NCBI RefSeq assembly: GCF_029238425.1
Contig: NZ_JAQWGB010000120.1
Span: 1-38,621 of the forward strand
Direction of reading: 5' to 3'
Source of the DNA: Flavicella sp.
GTDB taxonomy: Bacteria; Bacteroidota; Bacteroidia; Flavobacteriales; Flavobacteriaceae
DNA: 38,621 bases
The notes beneath the pieces were generated by a model. That model did no database searches, was not told the origin of the DNA, and was given only the letters and a program-made list of their open reading frames with translations. A program made the translations under genes and the position numbers. How positions within the stretch are numbered: the stretch's first letter is position 1; the number at the start of each line of letters is the position of its first letter. Shown here piece by piece: positions 34,404-38,621 of this stretch.

Positions 34404-35888
34404 ATGGTCCAAAGGATTGTCATTTTTTTATGCTTTTTTCAGTTAATTTTAACTGCACAGCCTAAAGATCATACTTTTGACAAAGACAGTCTTGTCTTAA
34501 AAATTCAGCAAGAACTTGAAGAATCAAAACAACTTACATCTCTTGCGTATTACCCTGAAGCCTACGATAAAATTTGGGAGGTTTTAAAAACCTCTGACTC
34601 GTTAAACAACCCAGATATTAAATACAAAGCATATAAAAACCTGACACTTTTATATTCCATTTTTTATAAAAAAGACAAAGCCATCTCTGCTATTGACTCT
34701 ATGTTTTATCATGCAAAAAGATCTGGAGTTTATGAGGTCCCTGTGGATAAAAGCAACTTGTTTTTTGCAGCAGCTCTAACCTATAGAATGAATCAGGAAT
34801 ATGAATTGGCACAAAAACACCTTTCCGTGAGTCAAAGGATTTTAGACTCGCTTAACACCCCAATAAAAAATAAAATTTACGTTTTAACAGAACAAGCTCA
34901 CCTACACACCTTGACAGGAAATTACAAAGAATCTGAAGACCTCATCTTCTCTCTTTCTGATGAAATTTCTGACAACCACGATTATAGTTCAATCATATAT
35001 TCGATGTTAGGCGATTTATTTGCAAAACAAAATCGGAATAAGGAAGCCTTGCAGTACTATGAAAAAAGTTTACAATTAATTTCTGAGCAAAAAATTAGGC
35101 AAGGACTTAGAGTTGGTTTGTTGGAAAAAACTTCTCTACTCTATAAAGAACTCGGAAATTACAAACTCGCATATGAGCAAATCAACGAATCAAAATCCTT
35201 AGGAGATAGCTTATTCGGCAGTCAGAGTCAGCGTAACAAACAATTATTTGAAATAAAAGACTCTTACAGAAAATCAATTATTGCCAATAATAGAATCAAA
35301 AAAGAACAAGAACTAAAATTGGTCAATGCCGAAAAAGAAAAATTAAATGCACAGTTACTTTTTTCTATTTTACTTATTGTCATAAGCATTATCGCATCAG
35401 TCATCGTCATCAAATTATTACGAAACAAACATCAAGTAGAAAAAAGGTTAGCCAAAGAAAGAGCTAAAGCTGAGATTGAAATAAAGAAAAAAGAACTAGC
35501 CGTTACTGCACTTCAACTTATTGAAAAGGACAAACTACTAGAAGAAATAAAAAAAGGGTTGGATGATGTCAACAAAGATGGGTCTAATTCTGTAGAAAAA
35601 ATAAAAAGTACCATCAAAGTAAACTCAGCAAAAACCTGGGAAGAATTTGAAACTAGATTTATCCAAGTAAATAGTTCTTTTTATGAAAGTTTAGGAAATA
35701 AACACAAAAACCTTAGCCGAAATGAATTAAAATTATGTGCTTTGGTAAAGTTGAATTTCTCTACAAAAGAGATGGCACAACTATTAGGGATCTCTGCTGA
35801 TAGTGTCAACAAAGCTCGATATAGACTTAGAAAAAAACTAGACTTGCAAAGAGATGAAAATCTGGTCACCTATATAAACTCCATTTAA
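34404..35888 (+). CDS. Membrane-spanning TPR protein with C-terminal LuxR-like HTH
   Basis: 494-residue likely one-component regulator. A signal peptide or N-terminal anchor (1-19) is followed by TPR-like helical repeats (about 40-275; clearest: YSMLGDLFAKQNRNKEALQY), a charged coiled coil, one transmembrane helix (about 316-338, LLFSILLIVISIIASVIVIKLL), a second coiled coil (about 345-400) and a C-terminal helix-turn-helix (about 437-494) with LSRNELKLCALVKLNFSTKEM and AQLLGISADSVNKARYRLRKK, resembling LuxR/GerE DNA-binding domains. The TPR part would face the periplasm and the HTH the cytoplasm. No receiver or kinase domain is present. It is convergent with a GH3 gene, which it may regulate; that is inference. 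The promoter is not clear; TTAGTTTG at 34362-34369 is a 7-of-8 match. Confidence 0.85.
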   Translation: MVQRIVIFLCFFQLILTAQPKDHTFDKDSLVLKIQQELEESKQLTSLAYYPEAYDKIWEVLKTSDSLNNPDIKYKAYKNLTLLYSIFYKKDKAISAIDSMFYHAKRSGVYEVPVDKSNLFFAAALTYRMNQEYELAQKHLSVSQRILDSLNTPIKNKIYVLTEQAHLHTLTGNYKESEDLIFSLSDEISDNHDYSSIIYSMLGDLFAKQNRNKEALQYYEKSLQLISEQKIRQGLRVGLLEKTSLLYKELGNYKLAYEQINESKSLGDSLFGSQSQRNKQLFEIKDSYRKSIIANNRIKKEQELKLVNAEKEKLNAQLLFSILLIVISIIASVIVIKLLRNKHQVEKRLAKERAKAEIEIKKKELAVTALQLIEKDKLLEEIKKGLDDVNKDGSNSVEKIKSTIKVNSAKTWEEFETRFIQVNSSFYESLGNKHKNLSRNELKLCALVKLNFSTKEMAQLLGISADSVNKARYRLRKKLDLQRDENLVTYINSI

Positions 35889-35922
35889 AAAAAATCCGGG
35901 TAGAATTTAGCCTACCCGAATT
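35886..35922 (-). terminator. Rho-independent terminator of the GH3 gene
   Basis: The minus strand has stem AATTCGGGTAG/CTACCCGGATT (one G-T pair) followed by eight T. It overlaps the end of the convergent TPR gene. Confidence 0.8.
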
Positions 35923-35937
35923 TCACTAACTATAATT

Positions 35938-35959
35938 AACTAAAACCAATTAGTTTTTT
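35938..35959 (+). terminator. Possible weak terminator of the TPR-HTH gene
   Basis: Short AACTAA/TTAGTT stem with loop aaccaa and T6, overlapping the last codons of the GH3 gene. Confidence 0.4.
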
Positions 35960-38532
35960 GACCTATCGATGATTTTTGAAATCACAAATGGTTTTACTTT
36001 TCCAGGAGGAATTATTTTAATAGACTCATGTGCTACCTCTCCTTTTCTAGTCTTAATTCTTAGCCTTACTGGCTGACCGTACTCTGGAGGAATAGGAATT
36101 TTAATTTTTAATTTTCGCTGGTTATTCAGTATGGTGTAATTGTCCATAGAATTACCAGCCATAAAAGTTTCAATAATTGCCTCTTTACTCGCAGACTTAA
36201 AAGTCAATTCTGCGTCCCATGTGTTTACATAAAAACCTGGGTCTAAAAAAGTAATTTCATATTCAACCCAACTAGAAGTATCCTCTTTCTTTGTAGAAGA
36301 AGTGCTCATATCAGACGCATTCGTATATAAATAGTCCCAACTTCTTCCATGTTTTGCTGGGTCAAAATTATAATAGGCGCTTTTTTCACCCACTTTAATT
36401 TCTGGGATACTCCCTGCCTCTACTTTTAAAGTTTTCACCTCGCTTATAGCATCGCTTGAATTCCCAACTAAAATTTGAAATTTACCTGCTTTCACTTTAA
36501 ACTTCTCAGCAGCTACATTGTAATAAGCAAAAGCTTCATAAGGTATTTTGATCTCCACTGTTTTGCTTGCACCTGAAGCTACAGAAACTCGTTCAAAGCC
36601 TTTCAAAGCCTTTATCGGTTTTTTCTTTGAAGATTTCCCATCCTTTATATAAACCTGCACTACCTCATCACCATCCACATTTCCTGTGTTTTTAACGGTT
36701 GCTGTTACAGTAACATATTGTTCTGGCTTTAATGTTTTCACATCAAGAACTACCTTTTCAATTTCAAAATCTGTATAACTCAAACCATAACCAAACGGAT
36801 ACAAAGCATCTCCTTTAAAATACATATAAGTTCTACCATTTTTAACATTATAATCGTTAAAATCTGGCAAATCATTATCCGATTTAAACCAAGTAGCGTT
36901 TAATTTTCCACCAGGATTTACATCTCCAAACAACACCTTTGCCAAGGCTGTTCCCTGTTCTTGTCCATTTGCCCATGCACAAAGTATTGCAGGCACATTA
37001 TCTTGCTCCCAAGAAACATCCGTAGCACCACTAGGAATTAAAACTACGATGACATTCTTATTCACCTTTTGTAACTCCTTTATCAGTTTATGCTGATTCC
37101 CAGGTAATTTTAAAGTTTTTCTGTCAACATTTTCCGTTGCTGTAGCCTCATCATTCCCGACTAGCACAACAACATATTCAGATTTTTTTGCTACTTCAAC
37201 CGCCTCTGCAATTTTCTTAGCATCTTCCTTATCTTTAGCCAAAGAACATCCCTCTGCATATAATACTTTAGCTGAAGTACTATTTTTTATTCCTTGCAGG
37301 GGTGATATTTTACTTTTAGGATTTCCAGAATAAATCCCTAACCAACATCTATCAGCAAAAGGGCCAACTACACCGATACTTTTAATATCCTTTTTTAAAG
37401 GAAGCATATCTTTTTTATTCTTAAGTAAAACGATAGATTGCTCAGCTGCTTTTAAAGCTAATTTTTTGTGTGCATCGCACTCCAAAACACTCCTTGGTAT
37501 TTTAGAATATGGATTCAAAGAAGGATCGTCAAAATCTCCTGTTCTAAAACGCAATTTCAACATCCTTCTTACAGAAACATTGACCTCTTCTTCCGTTATC
37601 AAACCTTCCTCTATAGATGTAGGCAAAGCATATACCATAGGAGCCTTTTTGGTTGCATTTCTGTAACATTCCTGATCTACACCGGCCTTGATAGCCATTG
37701 CTGCTGCCTCGGCCTGAGAACTTGCATAATGCATACGTGTTTCCAACCCTTGAACCGCAGTCCAATCTGCAATTACATATCCTTCAAAACCCCATTGCTT
37801 TCTTAGTACATCATTTACCAACCATTTGTTTGCAGAACAAGGAACACCATTTAAGCCATTCAAAGCCGTCATGATTCCCGTTGCATTTTCATCCACTACG
37901 CAAGTTTTGTACGCTGGAAAATAATATTCATACAAATCTTTTTTTCCAATATTAGAATGAGATTTTTCTCTTCCTTTATCCACATTGTTTGCAACATAAT
38001 GTTTAACAGTGGTCACTGTTTTTACATATTTTGGATCGTTTCCTTGCATCCCTCTAATATACATACGTGCCATCTCTGACATCAAATGTGGATCTTCACT
38101 GTAACATTCTTCATTTCTACCCCATCTTGGATCACGAGCCATATTTACTGTTGGTGAAAACATCATGACTTCCTTTTTACCAATATTTTTTAGCGCTCTA
38201 GATTCATTAGAAATTGCCGTAGCAACGTCAAACATTAAATCTGGATTCCAAGTAGAACCCATGGCAATATTTTGAGGAAACTGAGTACAATTCCATCCAA
38301 TAATTCCATGCAATGCTTCTCCATACCATTCAAAATAAGGAACACCTAGTCTATCAATAGCAGGGATTCTTGAGCCACAATAGCTAATTTTTTCTTCCAA
38401 AGTCATTTTAGACAATAGATCTTCTACTCTATCATCAATGTTCGCATTTGCATCTTTCCAAACTTGAGCATTCATAGAGAAGGCTGCCATCATAAAGAAC
38501 ACAACTGAACTTATTTTCTTTAAATAATTCAT
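35950..38532 (-). CDS. Secreted glycoside hydrolase family 3 enzyme (beta-glucosidase/xylosidase type)
   Basis: 860-residue exo-glycosidase with a signal peptide (1-22, cut after MNA). The GH3 N-terminal TIM barrel (about 30-330) contains YFEWYGEALHGI, VKHYVANN (Lys177-His178) and GYVIADWTAV with Asp256 as likely nucleophile. The GH3 C-terminal domain (about 365-585) contains ATENVDRKTLKLPGNQ with Glu467 as likely acid/base. A fibronectin-III-like domain follows (about 590-710, KPIKALKGFERVSV). The last about 140 residues form an extra beta-rich region not part of the standard GH3 set. The EALHG motif points to the beta-xylosidase/beta-glucosidase branch; the substrate is unknown. It is convergent with the TPR-HTH gene. 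No SusC/SusD pair is in the window, though a polysaccharide locus could continue to the right. Confidence 0.94.
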   Translation of the reverse strand: MNYLKKISSVVFFMMAAFSMNAQVWKDANANIDDRVEDLLSKMTLEEKISYCGSRIPAIDRLGVPYFEWYGEALHGIIGWNCTQFPQNIAMGSTWNPDLMFDVATAISNESRALKNIGKKEVMMFSPTVNMARDPRWGRNEECYSEDPHLMSEMARMYIRGMQGNDPKYVKTVTTVKHYVANNVDKGREKSHSNIGKKDLYEYYFPAYKTCVVDENATGIMTALNGLNGVPCSANKWLVNDVLRKQWGFEGYVIADWTAVQGLETRMHYASSQAEAAAMAIKAGVDQECYRNATKKAPMVYALPTSIEEGLITEEEVNVSVRRMLKLRFRTGDFDDPSLNPYSKIPRSVLECDAHKKLALKAAEQSIVLLKNKKDMLPLKKDIKSIGVVGPFADRCWLGIYSGNPKSKISPLQGIKNSTSAKVLYAEGCSLAKDKEDAKKIAEAVEVAKKSEYVVVLVGNDEATATENVDRKTLKLPGNQHKLIKELQKVNKNVIVVLIPSGATDVSWEQDNVPAILCAWANGQEQGTALAKVLFGDVNPGGKLNATWFKSDNDLPDFNDYNVKNGRTYMYFKGDALYPFGYGLSYTDFEIEKVVLDVKTLKPEQYVTVTATVKNTGNVDGDEVVQVYIKDGKSSKKKPIKALKGFERVSVASGASKTVEIKIPYEAFAYYNVAAEKFKVKAGKFQILVGNSSDAISEVKTLKVEAGSIPEIKVGEKSAYYNFDPAKHGRSWDYLYTNASDMSTSSTKKEDTSSWVEYEITFLDPGFYVNTWDAELTFKSASKEAIIETFMAGNSMDNYTILNNQRKLKIKIPIPPEYGQPVRLRIKTRKGEVAHESIKIIPPGKVKPFVISKIIDRSKN

Positions 38533-38560
38533 AAAATATAGTTGTTTTAATAATTTCTCT

Positions 38561-38568
38561 CAAAATTA
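38561..38568 (-). promoter_or_regulatory. -7 box of the GH3 gene (TAATTTTG)
   Basis: The minus strand matches TAnnTTTG exactly, 28 bases before the GH3 ATG. Confidence 0.6.
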
Positions 38569-38601
38569 GAATCAAACCTCCCAAAAGAAAAAAATAAGCA
38601 A

Positions 38602-38619
38602 TGGACATAATTTGGACAT
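38602..38619. promoter_or_regulatory. Direct repeat TGGACAT-aatt-TGGACAT upstream of GH3
   Basis: Two identical heptamers with an 11-base period, about one helical turn, 34-51 bases upstream of the GH3 -7 box. The placement suits an activator that binds one face of the DNA, such as an AraC-type or LuxR-type protein. The window ends here, so further copies may be cut off. Confidence 0.45.
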
Positions 38620-38621
38620 GT

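Noticed and set aside
36592-36613. Tandem 10-base repeat TTCAAAGCCT
   Set aside because: It falls inside GH3 coding sequence and arises from similar codons for KALKGF, a conserved family segment.
37468-37806. 112-codon plus-strand open frame
   Set aside because: Antisense to the well-conserved catalytic barrel of the GH3 enzyme.
1-38621. Mobile element, prophage, CRISPR or RNA gene
   Set aside because: No transposase, integrase, phage protein, terminal repeats, spaced direct-repeat array, tRNA or rRNA-like segment was found.

Overview
The window is AT-rich chromosomal DNA from a Bacteroidota bacterium, most likely a marine, polysaccharide-degrading member of the Flavobacteriaceae. The evidence is the promoter -7 motif TAnnTTTG in front of several genes, the absence of Shine-Dalgarno sequences, and lineage-typical proteins: a carboxypeptidase-D-repeat TonB receptor, an HU-CCDC81/SPOR protein, a DUF3857 pair, a trihaem-free sdhCAB operon of the Bacteroidetes type, and lipoprotein sulfatases. 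I see no tRNA, rRNA, CRISPR array, insertion sequence, phage gene or SusC/SusD pair.

Layout. 1-4961 is read leftward: an AddA/RecB-like helicase cut by the left edge, a TerB-like protein, a ZIP metal transporter and its DtxR-family regulator. A perfect 36-bp inverted repeat (4976-5011) separates the regulator from a divergent TonB-dependent receptor (5087-7402), so 3454-7402 reads as one metal-homeostasis locus. A leftward beta-barrel-like protein follows, then mfd plus an EamA transporter (8189-12413). 12596-17219 holds two about 70% similar lipoprotein sulfatases on either side of an FAD-linked sugar/aldonolactone oxidase. 17225-23018 is housekeeping: dprA, an HU/SPOR envelope protein, proC with an alpha/beta hydrolase, aminopeptidase P and a secreted DUF6973-like protein. 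23176-30172 has an SLC13 permease with two RCK_C domains, sdhCAB, and a SulP transporter without a STAS domain. 30354-34291 is a two-gene DUF3857/transglutaminase operon. 34404-38532 is a membrane-spanning TPR-HTH regulator convergent with a secreted GH3 glycosidase whose promoter region reaches the right edge.

How the genes may work together. The sulfatases, the oxidase and the GH3 enzyme fit desulfation and cleavage of a sulfated glycan, and the SLC13 and SulP proteins are candidate anion (sulfate or dicarboxylate/bicarbonate) carriers; that link is inference, since each unit has its own promoter or terminator. The clearest regulatory signal is the DtxR-side palindrome. The most unusual protein-level signal is the DUF3857 pair, in which the first protein keeps the Cys/His of a transglutaminase and the second has lost both.
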